A DNA stretch of 64,000 nucleotides, taken from the NCBI RefSeq assembly GCF_035083965.1, contig NC_089731.1, positions 3,573,001 through 3,637,000 on the forward strand, read 5' to 3'. The DNA is from Branchiostoma lanceolatum. Its lineage: Eukaryota > Chordata > Leptocardii > Amphioxiformes > Branchiostomatidae. The position numbers and the translations under genes were made by a program. The notes under the pieces were generated by a model. That model was not told the origin of the DNA. It did not search any database and was given only the letters and a program-made list of their open reading frames with translations. Every line of letters begins with the position of its first letter. Positions within the stretch are counted from its first letter, which is position 1. This document shows positions 28,967 to 43,500 of the stretch, one piece after another.

Positions 28967-31905
28967 TCATGCCGTGGACACGTCCCCAACTTTGGCTTCC
29001 ACGTACTGCATGGCTTTTTGCTTGACAGCAGAAACAGTGTTTTCGTCTCCGTGCTTCTTCTCAAACTCAAGGTACCGCTTGAAGAAGCCCTTCATGTTCT
29101 TCGTGCTGAGGTTCAGGGCAGTCACACGATCAAAGGCAAGCCTGGGGAAAATCAATCAACAATCCATCAATCAATCAATCAAATATACATGAAGAATAGT
29201 CTCACTTTCTGCACTTCTTGAATACAGGAATAACACACTTGTTGGCTGTGATGACAATATTTGTCGCTTCAATTCTTCTTTCAACAGTCTCTGTTTTATT
29301 AAATACAAGAGCATATGCAGGATGTGTTATTGTAATGTCCAACATTATATGTAGTAACTGCATGTTAGTACCTGGGACATTTTGGATTGATCTTTTAACA
29401 AATCTGTTTTGATACTCAAATTTTTACCGAATGGAATGGGCAGGTTTCCCGATCTTTGGATGATAGGGCTGATCCACTCACACCAGGATGGACCCCTAAT
29501 CTTTTCAATGAGTGTGGTGTGTTCTGTAACATGCTCAAGAAATGTAGCTCTCCTTAAATATGGGACCTCATGCTTTACGTCCCGTTCAAGAGAACATACC
29601 AGGTGGATAGCCAAGCTAGGAAGTTCCTTGTCACCTGAGTTCAGCAAGGAAATTGGGGTAAAGTTCCTTTTTCAATGGAACAATGTAGACATTCGAACCA
29701 AAAACCTTTAGTTCCTACCTGACTTGGTCCAGATCCCCCGTCTTGATGAGCATCTCCAGGTACACGGACCAGATGCTGACCTGTCTGGGGTAGTTACTCA
29801 GGATGTTCTCAAACATGGTCCTCCCCCTCTCCACATCACCCAGCTTAAACTCCATCACTGCAAACCTGGAGATCACTTGGACATCTGTGGGGAAAAAAAT
29901 TATATATAACTGACAGGATGTTCTTTACTGACAGGATGTTCTTTACTGACAGGATGTTCTCAAACATGGTCCTCCCCCTCTCCGCATCGCCCAGCTTAAA
30001 CTCCATCACTGCAGACCTGGAGATCACCTGCACATCTGTGGGGACAAGACGCATGGTCATATTTGTTGCCTCTGTGTGTCGATGCTTTGTCTTTTGGGGT
30101 GTCAGTTTGTTATGTTCTTGTGCGTCTACAGAAAAATGTAGTTATTTGAATACACTTATAACGACCACTTGTATTGTCACCCTGAATGCCCTGACTATGC
30201 ACCCCCTTACTCTTGGGACCAGATCCTCAAATAAGCATAAGATGCTGATGACCAGGGATGCTTCTGGGTCACTGGTGGCCACAGTTTTCAACTGTGACCT
30301 GTCTGACAGTAATTGTGTCCCTCAGGATGCCTTACAATGCCCCATTTTAACTTGAAATTCTCTAAAACACCACACCAACCCCCGCTTGGTTGTTCTGCTC
30401 CCTTGCAATGTTCCCCCATGCAAATTTTTCACAGAAAAAAAACTGTACTCACGGTCTTTCTTATCCAGACTTTTGAAACACCTCTGCATGAGGCTGTGGG
30501 CCGCCTCCGCTCGTTTGTTCTCCATCAGGAACTGGCCGTAGTCGATCCACGTGTCCTTGTTGTCACGGAAACGCTTCACCATGGTGCCGTACAACTGGTC
30601 AGCTTCCTGTGCAAATCAATCAATGGTTAATCAATAAAACGAAAAACTTCCAAGGGCATACCATTGGGACCTGATCATATATAAGTGTAAATGCAGAGAT
30701 GTTTGCGGTGGTTTTATGTTTGTGGTTTTTGGGGTGAACTCTTCAGTGTGAACTAATATAATAAAACCACGGTGGCCGCAAAACATTTTCCCCACCTATC
30801 ACTGTAGCCCTACTATAATTGTTTCAAACGCAAACTTTAAACAACAGGAAAGACACCATTTTCTCTGTACTGCGATATTACATCCCCGCGAAATCAAAAT
30901 AATGCATTTACACTATTCAAACCCAGAACCCTAAGGCATGACGGGCAGGTTCCTAAGTGTACATGTAGTACATCTAACTTGCCTGGGTTTTGCCTGTCCT
31001 CTTGTAGATGTTGACGAGCTGCTTGAAGATGGTGAGGGCGTCGTTGTGCTGGAGTGCCCGCTGGAACACGGCCATGAGCGACTCCTCGGTGCCGTACATG
31101 TTCTCCAGGTTCATCAGGGCGACCCACACGTTCAGCTTCTCCTTCTCCTCCCTGGAGTTGGGGCAGAAATATGTCATATACACGCAGGGTCTGGCTTTTT
31201 TCCATCATCCCAATTCCCATTGACAGAAAGTTCCAACAAGGAGTCTCATTTTTTTATGTCACCTTGTACATATCAATATCAATCCATTCAATGTCAGAAA
31301 TTTTTCATTTTTACTCATGGATTTTGTCCATCAAAGTTGACGGAATGGAGTCCGACTTCCTTAGTACTGTTTTTTTTTTTAAGTAGTGAAAACTAAGGAA
31401 TTTTATAAAATCAGACTTTAGCCACCCAAATGCAAAGTATATGGATCTTCTAACGTTAAAAAACACATCTTTTGAAATCTGAGATACTTCTAAGTAACAT
31501 ACATTATGTAAGCTTCTCCATGCGTATGCAATATTACAAGACGCAAATTGTCTGAAACCCACCTGAATGAGATGGTCTTGAGTGCCCTCTCTGCGACCGT
31601 GCGGGCCTTGTCTATCTCGGTGGAGTATACAGGTGGAAGGCCATGATACTTCTCTAAGTGTACATAATAACCACAGACTTCACCTGTATATAAAATGCAT
31701 TTTTCTTGTCTGAAACCCACCTGAACGAGATGGTCTTGAGTGCCCTCTCTGCAACCGTGCGGGCCTTGTCTATCTCGGTGGAGTGCAGGTGGAACGCCAT
31801 GTAGCGCAGCCACAGGATGGAGCTGTCAGGAGAACTCAGGACCAGCCGGTCAAAATCATCTGCAGACTGGGGCGGTCGGTCCTCGTCAAGTAGAGCCAGC
31901 TCAGC
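28967..31905 (-). CDS. PDCD11: PDCD11 C-terminal HAT/TPR-repeat exons (22-26)
   Basis: Five exons encode the helical repeat domain that in RRP5 works with the small-subunit pre-ribosome: [100 protein letters not shown]. The protein ends VGDVSTA with TGA at 28967-28969. The intron after exon 23 uses a GC donor (CAG|GCAAGT at 30981-30982). Two of these exons have tandem partial copies in the adjacent intron. Confidence 0.92.
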
Positions 31906-34900
31906 CTGGGGAGAGGGAAAGCGATATATAATAATAAGTTTATTGCAAGTTCTTGCCCGTAGGTTAATTGCAAGTACATGTAACGTAACATGGCCTATTT
32001 ACGTGCAGATCTAGAACCTATTTACGTCCGGTTTGGCTCATGTCCACATGTCGCGGTGTATTATGCCAAAACCTGTTCTCATGAGCAATAAAGAACATCA
32101 TAAGTATGATCCTTAGCCATCTCTTTAATTTTTGCACAGTAAAACATAATGGCCATGCGTTTACCACGTGAACGCCACGTGCCGCGCATGTGGGGGAAAT
32201 TTACAGATAAACATTGCTTTTTCCATCGCGTTAAGCAAGTGGCCGGACAGACATACTAGTGATTTTACTATCATTTGTCTGCAAACTACTTTGGACAGTT
32301 ACTGTGCATTTTTTTATGGTCTATGTTCTATGCGCTAGAAGGGAAAAGATTCAGAAGTGGATGATAATGGGTTACCCTAGCAAAATTCTTCATCATATAC
32401 CTCAGTATAAATACATGCTCGCACGGCGTTAAAGAGGCGGAGAAAAACTTACAGACCATGCATTTTCTTTTTAGAAGAGCTGATATTTCTGCCCATGGGT
32501 TTCAAATTTGGCTCTGTCCGCGCGGTTTTAAGATAAATACGTTTTGAATGAATTGGACGTTAACTGGTCACCTTACGTTAACATGAAAGAAGGGACAGAC
32601 AGTATATAACAATACAGCAAGTAACTTTTCTAGTCTAAATACTAACACTTAATTCTATCTTATTTGGGTTTGACTTCTTTTTCCGAGACAATGGAAGACG
32701 AAAGATCCCACCTTTTCTAAAATATGTGGGTTTTGTGATGTTAAGAGGAGAGTAGTTTTCCTTTTGTCTGTCAACATGGAGAAATTAGGATGAAATTTGG
32801 TGAGCTCTTCAAACAGCGCCTTTCTTTCTTGAACGTAGAAGGGGCAACTTGAAAGAAAATCTATTATAAGTCATCTCGAGAAGAAAGTGAAGTAGTCTTG
32901 AACGAGTTTAGATCAAATGAATTAATGATGCCATGATCAGCAGCTGCTGTTTTCTGAGACCAAATTTCTGTTTTTGTTTTTCCCTGTCCTCGTCCAGCCT
33001 GGAGTAAGTGAAAGTAATGAGTCATCTAGAGAAGAGAGTAAAAGTGGTCTCGAACCAGTTTAGCCTAATGAAGACCTTTATAATAATTATTTATTCATTG
33101 TACATTTTTTTTGCTCCACTGGGCTAAGCACAGGTCACATGTTAACAACCATAAACATACTATATATAAACATCTACTATACTCTTAGTACTTTCCGCTA
33201 GTACAAGTACTAGGGGTTTGTTTCTACATTCAGGTGTTAGCTACATGTACAACAATCACGAGGTCAGGTGGAATACAAGACCTACATTTACCCACATACA
33301 TGTATCAAATATCAACCAGAGGATCTTAAGTTATACAATGTGTACATTGTATAACCTGGTGTTCTCAGTCCTATCGTTAGTCACTAGCGAAAGACAGTGG
33401 ATGCTGTCTGAAACGTCTGTTTCAAAATCTGATCCAGTTGCTTGAGTAATTATTTTTGGTGTACAATGTGTACTCACCACAAATATCCAGGAACACACAA
33501 GAAAACCAATACCTTCATTCTGAGAAAGTCTTACCTTGTACAACTCCTTATCATTCGCCTTTCTCTCTTCCTCCCTCTCCTTTTTGGACTTCTTCTTTGG
33601 TGGCTGTGTAGGAGATGAAGAAAAACACACAGTGAAAATCAAATGACTGACGCAGAGCATCTACCTTTCAGATACTAGTATTCAATTTTGAATGAGCCCC
33701 CCAAGTAATGTAAAGAAAACAGAAAGTTTACCCATTGTGTCACAGACACAGTATTGTGAAAATGAGTTGAAGTGTAACACATCAATGACATTAACATAAT
33801 CAGGTGTGTGTTAGTTCATGACACCTGTCACAAGTAAATCGTCAGGTACTCAATAAGTACAGTAAATGAATCACCCTGGCACCCAACTAATGGACGATAT
33901 GTTGCATTACGACAGTGTTGAATTTCAGATGTCTTTGCAAAAGTGTCCTTGACCTCCTGGCCTCAACCAAGAGCTGCAAAATGGTGGACAATTAAACCAG
34001 CAGGCTTTTATAAGTTTCAAAGACTTTTATAGTACTAGATGGTGTTGAACTACACACTGTCACTGGCCATGTCAACAAAAAGTGTCTTAATTGTCATTCC
34101 CTTGTGAGATGGCAGTGCTGCAGTTAGAAAAGCTCAATGCATTAATCATATTTTTACAAAAAGAGACCATAGGCATGAAAGTGGTGTTTATTATTTTGGC
34201 TATCCTGGTAACTCCGGAGCAGGCTTTGTAAGAGATGCTTCAACTTCTCTACCGACAAGAGCAACTACACCTACGGCAGGTCTGCTTGTCAGGCTGCTGG
34301 CGGGTACCCAGCTATGCCTAAGGACAAGGCGACAGGGGACTTCCTGGTCAACCAGGTCAAGACCAGGTACCCCAATAACTCCGGTTTCTGGATTGGTCCG
34401 ACAGATCTTGTGCAGGTGGGAACCTGGGTGTGGGAAGACAGGACACTGCGCACCTGGTCCGACTGGTATACAGGGGAACCCCATGTCGCTCGTCATCATC
34501 AGAATGACTGTGCTATACTGGCACCGGTACTAAGGCCTCAAAGGCTATGGGACCTTTACCTTTATTTCTACCAAGCATTGGGCTTTGAGTTTGACCTGCT
34601 TTCACATTACCTGTGAGATTTCTGTCTCAGCGTCATCCTCACTCTCGCTCTCCTGCGCTGTGACCTTTGACACGGCAAGGTCGTCTCCCCAGCTGAAGCC
34701 TCCAGTCAAGGTCAAACGTGGTTCCGAGGAGGACGGCTGCTGTTCTCCAGAGCTCTGATTGGAAGATGAAAGATATAACAGCTGTGTTATCACGTAATCT
34801 TATCTCATGTATATGTAGAATCTCATACATGTATATGATGAGATATACAAGAATACATGAAAAACAGAAATGTAAACATGTGATGTTTTGTGTATGTATT

Positions 34901-37498
34901 GTAATTGACCGGTAGTAACACACCAGCTTTGCAGACAAATTCTACACTGAATGGGTTTACCTTCTATACATGAACAAAATTTAATGTGTAATTATCATAC
35001 ACACTGAAAGAGAGAGATACATTGTCAAGTACATGTAGACTTTGACTTTGAGCGACAATGTAAGCCTAATCATGCATGTATGACCAAAGTTTGTATACAA
35101 TGTAGAACTAGACATGGAAAAAGAAACCATACAAAACAAGTATAACTGCTGCACCTTGATTGGAACTGACTCCTCCTCTTCATCTGCAGACTTCATCATA
35201 GCAACTTCTACCCCACTGTCGTCTGCATCTGAATCTCTCTCCAGCTTTCTCTTCTTTCCTCCTTTCTCTTCTTTCTCCTTCTCTCTCTCCTTCCTTTTCT
35301 TCTCCTTCTGGTCTTTAGGAGTCCTGAGGGGGTAGCCACAGGTGTTTGGGAGGGGGTCGGGGACACCGGTGTCCTTCTCCAGAAACGATAGCTCAAGGTG
35401 AGACGACTTGTAAGACACTTCCAGAACTTTGGCCGTGACGAGCTTACCAACAGGAAAATACTTCTTCAAGTTCTCTTGCTTCCTTACGAAGTAAGCGGTG
35501 GCATGCCTGTACTGCACTCGGCCTTTCACTTTGTGTGAGAGCGTGGCAAAGACGCCGTGTTTGTTGCAGTCTTCAACGTACCCGCGTACGATGTCTCCCT
35601 CGACGATGTCTTCAACAGTCTCATAGTCTGGGTCTTTGACGTTTCGCGCCTTTCCTCCAACCCTGGATGGTCGTAGGGACACTCTCACGTGCCGTTTGCT
35701 GCTGCATTCTAGAACGCAACATCTGAGGAGCTGGTTCACCTTAAAGGCGCTCAGTGGGTTGGAAGAGTAAGAGTCCGAGAGGTCGGTCAAGTTGGCATAA
35801 CCCTTGCCGCCAAAGGGGAGGCTCAGCACCAATCTACCGGGCACCTTCTTAGCCACTTGTGCATTGACTACCAACCCTGGGGAGAGCTTGGTGGCCTTCT
35901 CAAGCCTGGACAAGTGCAATGTTGAAGTCTCCCTGTCGATGCTAGTGATGGTGCCAAGGTACCCACACTTGGGCTTGAACACTGCTGAGGGATCCTCCAA
36001 GTCTTGCACCTTGTCTGAAAGACTCAGCAGGTCCAGCTTCCCCTGCACACCCGAGGAGACTGAGACATGCACGTGCGAGTCTTGGACAGACTGGATATAG
36101 AACATAACTTTCTGGTCCTCTTTGTACACATCGGTTCTTAGCTTTTCATCTGGCAGTAAGAACTTCTCAAAGTCTGTGTCTGCTTTTACTACGCTGTCTC
36201 TTAAAGACACGTCGTAGACTACTTCCTCGAACCCGGGGCGACTGAAGGGAAGAGACTTAAGACTTTTGACCTTCTTGTGAGAGACGCCGATGACACGCCC
36301 GGTAACCACAGAACCCTGATGAAACTTAGCCATGGGTGCCTCGCCCTCCCTTACATCGTCTTTGACCTCTGACATGTGAACTACGCCCTCCTGCCTGTGA
36401 CCATGACCTGTGATCTTGACCTCCAAGTGATCTCTTGCCTTTGCCACGACGACGACATTCACAACTTCTCCGATCTTGATCTTCTCTGTCTGACTTTGTC
36501 CGTCCTCTTCACAAGTCTCTGTTGCGTCTTGGCTCTCATCTCTCTTTCTCTTCCTGTTCTTTTCTTCTCCCGTTTTCTCCTTCTTTCCTTCGGCCTTTTT
36601 GCCAGCAGGCACTGCTATGACGCCACCACCTTTAGTAACTTTCATCACCCGAATCTTACTCTTCTCTCCCACCTGAGAGTCTCCCAAGCCCACGTTGCTC
36701 CCATGATTTGGGTGCCATTTTCTTGTCAAGAACGCCAACCCCTCACTCCCATCAACCCCCACAAGCAGGTACTTTGCCTTCGCGTCGAGAACCGTGCAAG
36801 CAAACTCACCACCTTTCTTCATCTTTCCATTTTTATTTGTCTTCTCTTCTGCTGCTTGTTCCAGTAGATCAGGGCGGAGTGACACCTCTGCTATGTTGTT
36901 CGGTATGTCCAGATGTAGGATGCGTACACTGGTGCTGTCCCCTACGTTCAGATTGGTGCCTTCACAGTGGGTCTTGCTGGCCACGGCAGTCAGGTCCTGA
37001 AGGTCTGGAATGCTGAGGACCATCCCGGCTTCCTGGACGTTCGTCACTGTTGCAGGTAGGACCTTGCCAAGCTGTTTGAGTAATTCTGCACCTGAAGATC
37101 AACAACAGTCTTAATCTGAATGATTGCACAGGTACATGTCATGTATTTATTACTTACAGTAACTGTTTTCTGATCACCCAAAAAGAATGTTACCATGCAT
37201 GCGTACATTTGTAACATTTTGTGACAAGTAACAAATCATGAACTCAGGTACAGTCAAACATATCTGTAGTGAGCACTTGGGGCAATGGGAAAAATAAACT
37301 GTTGTATAGTACACGTACATGTACCATCGAGAAGTAGCCCCAGTGGCTAGGTGGCCCTTATGCATTCAAGATGTACGTGGACATGAAGGTGGTTACTAGT
37401 ACTGGTCTCACTGTATCTATCAGATTTAATGCACATGCAAACACAAAAACATACATACACACAAACACACACACACACACACAAACACACACAGACAG

Positions 37499-37567
<69 letters not shown>

Positions 37568-40500
37568 GACAGAAATGAACACACACAGACAGTCCCAATA
37601 AAATACATGGGGTTAAGTAACAACGGTAACTGACCCTTTTCTTCCTTGAGTTGCTTCACAGCCTTGTCTCTCTCAGACAGCAGGCTCTCAAGTGTATCCA
37701 CTGCAGTACTGCCTTCACCTGGTAGGGGGCACTCTGAAGGCTTCAGACTGACCAGAAAACGCTGCTTCTCACCATCCACTTCTGTCACCTTGGCAACCAC
37801 AGACTGCCCCTCCTCGAACAGACTGGTGCAGTCTTCTATGAACCTATCTGATACAGCCTAGAGGGCCAGAGATGTCATAGAACAAACTCATTATGTTCCA
37901 CTTGGGGACGAAGCAGAAATAATTGAAGTGAGGTGAAAGGAAGGAAATATGCAACTCACAAGAGGAAATGGGCAAAGAAAATGTAGAACAACAAGGAAAA
38001 CAGGAAACAAATGCACATCGTCAAGAATTATCACAATCATTCTTCTCTCAGTGATCACGATATAGCTAAACGTCAGTGAAGCAAAAACCAAGTACATTTT
38101 GAATTCACATTCTCCATCAAATCTTTAATGTACAAGGCCAGACTACATCCAAGAGAAGAAGACTTTAAATTATTGATGGTAATATAACTCATAAAGAAGT
38201 GAGTGGCTTACCGCCTTCGGTGCCAGCCCCACCCATCCTCCGGGGAACTCCACAAACACACCAAATGGCCTGACCGTCCGCACCCAGCCACGGAGCACCC
38301 GGTCCGCTTCCAGGTCAGAAAAGGTCTCGACGACCTGTCCCGAGGTCACAGCCTTCTTCAGGGAGGGTTTCAGAGTGACCATCTGTTAAAGCAGGTCAAG
38401 GAAAACCCACAACAAAAATCGCATGATGAATGTAAGTGCAGCTTATATGTAACTAACACTCCAAGAGATGATTTTCATTGTACATCTGTCTAGTTCGGAA
38501 CAACTTCCAATAACAGACAGTACATCCTGTTCAGGATGGTCAATGGTGTTGCTAATTAAACGTACAAAGTAAGATATGCTATGCAAAGAAAAGAAATCTA
38601 CATGATAGTACTTTTCTTTTTGTGATGAACACATGCTATAGTGATGAACACAAATTTATAAGTGAATACAGCTAAAATCTATGACTAAGATAAGCTATGT
38701 AACAGGACTGTATATACTAAGATAAACATAATGCTCCTGATCAGGCTGACTAGTAAATAGTTCACAGCCTCCTAGATTCAGAGATCTAGCAGCAATGGAT
38801 GTGTTTTTCATCAGAAAGGATACGGAGCCTGTAGCCCTGCTGCAGCAGTACATGGCCCCCTGTATGACGTCACCGGCGCTGTACCGGCTCAGCAGCAGGG
38901 GACAGTTCTCCTGGTGGTCCGACAGGTGCATCATGGGAAGGAACCCAGGCGTGTCTGACCCCTGAACCTTGACCTTCAGGCTGTCAGGTTTGACCTCAGT
39001 GACCTCTACATCCACCATCTAACAGAACAAGAAATCAGTCATGTCTTGATAGTAACTGACATCAGCATTGAAATAAATAAATCATAAAATCTAAATTTAA
39101 ACATACAGTCAGACTCTGAAGAATGTGAAGGGAGAGTAAAGAAAATGGATGAACAGTCAAACCTAGATTCAGCAACCACTCAGGGGACTGATCATGAGGA
39201 AAATGGTTGCTGAGGACAGGGTTGGGGTTACTATGTAAAAATTGATGCGACTATCATAATTTGGATTGTGGCTGGAAGTGGTTGACTTTGCATGGTGGTT
39301 GGCTGGCCAGGTTTGACTGTATGTTTTGTTGTTTTGACCAGAGCCTGCATTTAGTCTTTTAACAATCTAGAATTCTAACATCAGTGGTTAAAGGTTAATA
39401 GCAATATTCTAATATATAAATGATATCAATTGATTTGTTGCTTGAAGGGTTAAGACAATGCTTACACACCTTTCCAACTTCAAAGTCAGCTGCAACAGCA
39501 GTACCTGAATTCTCTGGCTGCAGAAAAGAAGGCAAGAACACAGTTTAAATCACTTAACAAACACTTTTGGCATGTGCAAATAGTGTAATCAAAGTACAGT
39601 TGGACAATATGCAAGCCAATACATGCCCTAAGAAGAAAAATCTTAATCATAACATGTAAAATATACTGAAAAAAAGATATGAAAACTACAATATACTGAA
39701 AAGAGGATCATAATTTTTGTATGAAAACTACATCATACTGAAAAGAAGACATGAAAACTATGATTTGCTTTTTTTGTACATAATACTGAGAAGAAGACTG
39801 ACCTTGAGAGAAAGTGTGAGTTTCTCCTGTGCAGGGTGACACGACATGACCCGACACTTCACCACCTGACCCTTATAGAACAGCTTACGGGGGTCCTCCT
39901 GCGCATCCTGGCTCATCTCCCTCTTAGGAAGGAGACCTGCAGGAAACCAAGAAAGACTGTCTTGGAACTCAAGAAACTGTAAATTCAAACATCTAGACTT
40001 AAGAGAAAAATTACAATTAAATGAAGATGATTAAAAACATCAACCATATGGATTCCTTTCCAGTATGTCAATATGTTGGACAGACATGTGCGTAGTTGGT
40101 ATTCTTGCATCTTTATAAGAAGATGATGACATGATATGCATGTACGATGTAAAGCCATTTTACATGTACTTTATGCTCATGACAGACAAAAATGTCCTTG
40201 GGGTAAAGAAGAAATCCTTGAAAACCTTTGGCGTATTGTAGAACATGACGATATAGCCAAAGTCCTGGATGGCAGGTACGAAGCTGTGTCTCCACATGCA
40301 AACACACAGACACACAACCAGACACTCAGACAAGCCAAAAACAATTCCCTTGGCGTAAAAATAAGACACCTCTCCTACCTTTAACATTGTTGTAGAACAT
40401 GACAATACAGCCAAAGTCCTGGACGGCGAGCACGAAGCCGTGTGCCCAGGTGCCGGGTTTGGCGGCCTGGTAACTGGCCAGGATGGGCAGCTTTGAGGAC

Positions 40501-43500
40501 AGGAGAGTTCTCTTGTGGGTCAGGGCCAGATGTCGTCCTTCTGACGCCACATTTAGGACCTAAAGAAAACATTCAGAGACTCATTTACATGGGCTATTAT
40601 ATACAGGCTAAAACTGTCTTAAGACTCATCTTTAGTCACTGATGAGAGGTACATTGTACATGTAGTTAATACTTCCTAAAACGCCTCACTCTTAAGAGAA
40701 TTTATCCTGCTGTTTGATTTATTTTGTTCAATGTAGTATTTCACCTGGATGTCTAACCTTCATTGACATAACTTCATGTAAGTGAAGACTATCATTGTAT
40801 CATCAAAATGTTGAGTATATTGGTCAATACATTGTACATGTCTTTGAACATTTACTAACCTAATATCAAGCATAGGTGACCTATACTTTTTAAATACCAT
40901 AAATATAACATTTATTCAATTATAGCACAATAGGTGACAAACATACTACGAATATACATGTACATAATGACTAGAATTACTACAAACATATAACATCATG
41001 CAGTTATTGTAAAAGCCATTTTACAAGTCAAGCATCCTGCAGTATACCATAAGAAAACTTTCTTCTTTTCAATGAATGTAAAATCTTGACAATGTTTTAC
41101 AAACAACACCAACTGAACACACCCTGCACTTGATTCTGTCCCCCTCGTTGAATTTCTTGGCAGGATTTTTCAGGATGATGTCAGCGAGGTGGATCTTGGA
41201 GACGACCCCTCGTACATAGTTAGACAGGGACACCATTATCCCGTGGGACTGTACTGAGGTTATTTTACCCTAGGGAAGAACATACAGTAGGTTTTATTAA
41301 TCAGAACAGTTACCGCATGTGAATATATAGAATAGTGTAGAACAATTTACATGTTACTGTTCTAAACATTGGAAATACATGTACATTTGTACCATGTCAT
41401 CCTCAATCTCATACAAACCACATGACTGTGTACTATACAAAAGTGGATTTGTTTTGTTAGACGTTTTGTAATTGTTTCAGAAAATTATTACATGTATAGT
41501 CAAACCTGTCTTAAGTTACCACTTGAACTTCGAAGCAATAGGTCACTATAGACAGGAGGTCATAATAGACAGAATTCTCGATGCTTGCATCCATGGGAAA
41601 AATTATCTATGTACATGTAAGTATGGGACAACCAAAAAATGGCTGAAATAGCCAAATGGTCACTAGTGCAGGTTTGTACTAGTGATACTAACTCACCTCC
41701 ACAACTTGCCCAGGTTTGAGATCTTGTAAGCGCAGGAAAGGTTGTTCTATAACACTTCTGGTGATAGACACAACAATCGAGATGTTACAATGTGGTATTA
41801 CAAGGAAAATGAACAAACAACAGAAAAATGATTAATGCGAAAGAGTATATTTTGAGAACAATGTGACTAACTTTTTGAGGGACACAATAGCCTGGCCGTC
41901 CAGAGGACTACAGTTGATCACTCTGCAGCTGAAAATGTGAGACGCAGGATTAGACCATTAACCACAACCACTCTCAACATTAGGCAATCAGATATAAATG
42001 AAATGGATTCAATATATTTCCTTACATGGCAGACTCCACACGTACACCCTTACCATACTTTGCATGTCAAAAAATAGTGTAAAAAAATTGTGAAAGATGC
42101 CAGTTTTGAATAGCCTTATCATATACATGTACAATGTACCTGTGCTGGGTGCCTGGCTTAAAGGTGGTTTCTATGGATTCCACAGGCTGGTCTGACAGTT
42201 GGGACCCCTGGGAGAAAACACACATAAAATAACATTCTATTCAACCCTTTCTGTCGCAAACTTAAGACAAGGATTTTCTTCACATCAATATCTTTCCCAA
42301 GAATGCAGTCAATTTGCTATTATTACATGTACCTGTCACGCCATGAATGTGGTGTGATTCTGGCCCTAACAAAGACAGAAGATTTAATATCTACATGACA
42401 TTGTCACGATTGTGCTGAAATATTTTGATAGTGGTAGTGCTTTTAAGTTTGCAGTTGTCACGACCTGTGAACATACATCTTGTACCATCTGGCTTCCATT
42501 GTGATACTAATATCATATCAACAGCAAACTCAAAGTGAACTCTTGATTTTCACAGTGCAATTTAACCTTCTCCCTGCTGCCTAACTCTGTAACCAATAGG
42601 GAGTTGCATGCCAAATACATGACACTTCAGTGTGACTTAATCCTCTTTGCCCCTTCGGGAGCATAGGGCCTCAGTTAGTCTCCACCTCTTCCGGTCTCAG
42701 GCGGTCTCCTTTGCCTCTTGCCATGAGGTGTTAGCGCTGTCAAGGTCTTTCCTGACACCTCGCCTCCAGGAGAGCCTTGGTCTACCCCTCTTTCTCTTCC
42801 CCTGAGTGTTCCATTCTAATGCTGTTCTTATAATGGCTGCTGGGGGCTTTCTCAAGGTGTGGCCAACCCACTTCCACTTCCTTCTTCTTATGGTTACTTC
42901 GACCGGTTCCTGACCTGTTCTATCAAAGAGCTCTACGTTGCTTATCTTCTTGGGCCACCAGATGCCGAGGATGAAGCGCAATCTTGAGTTGATGAAGGTT
43001 TGGAGTTTGTTGATGTTAAGTTGAGTCAATCCCCAGGTTTCACTTCAGTGTGCTAAAGGTTAAATGAATGTAGTAGTATGAGTACTCACAGCAGCAAACC
43101 CTCGTGTTTCAGCGCTCAGCTTCAGAGTGACTCCGATCCCCGACCACACATGGATGACAGCAGCCTTCTTGTAGACAGTCCCGATGGTAGGGAACTCCTG
43201 AACATCCACCAGAGTTCTGCCATCCCACAGTCGGGACTGGAAACTCAGGGCCACCGTCTTGGTAGTAGGGTGGATGTACAGTATACATGCCTTCACCTGG
43301 ATGTGTGTTGAAAGGGAAACAACAAAATTATAGATTTTCAACTTCTTTGGTATGGGTTACATATACATGTACATACATGCATGGGCTATTGGATGGACTG
43401 GGAATAATGATAGGAAAGTTGTTCAAAAAGTTTGACAAATTTTCTCAAAGTATTTGTCTTCATTTTTCCTCAAACTTTTTTTACAACTATTCTGAGCACC

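Noticed and set aside
34981..35154. Continuation of the long PDCD11 frame to 34981
   Set aside because: The exon 19 donor at 35154 joins exon 20 in phase and keeps the conserved protein. The read-through residues have no similarity.
37347..37601. Open frames of alternating Cys-Val or Thr-His
   Set aside because: They translate the (CA)n microsatellite.
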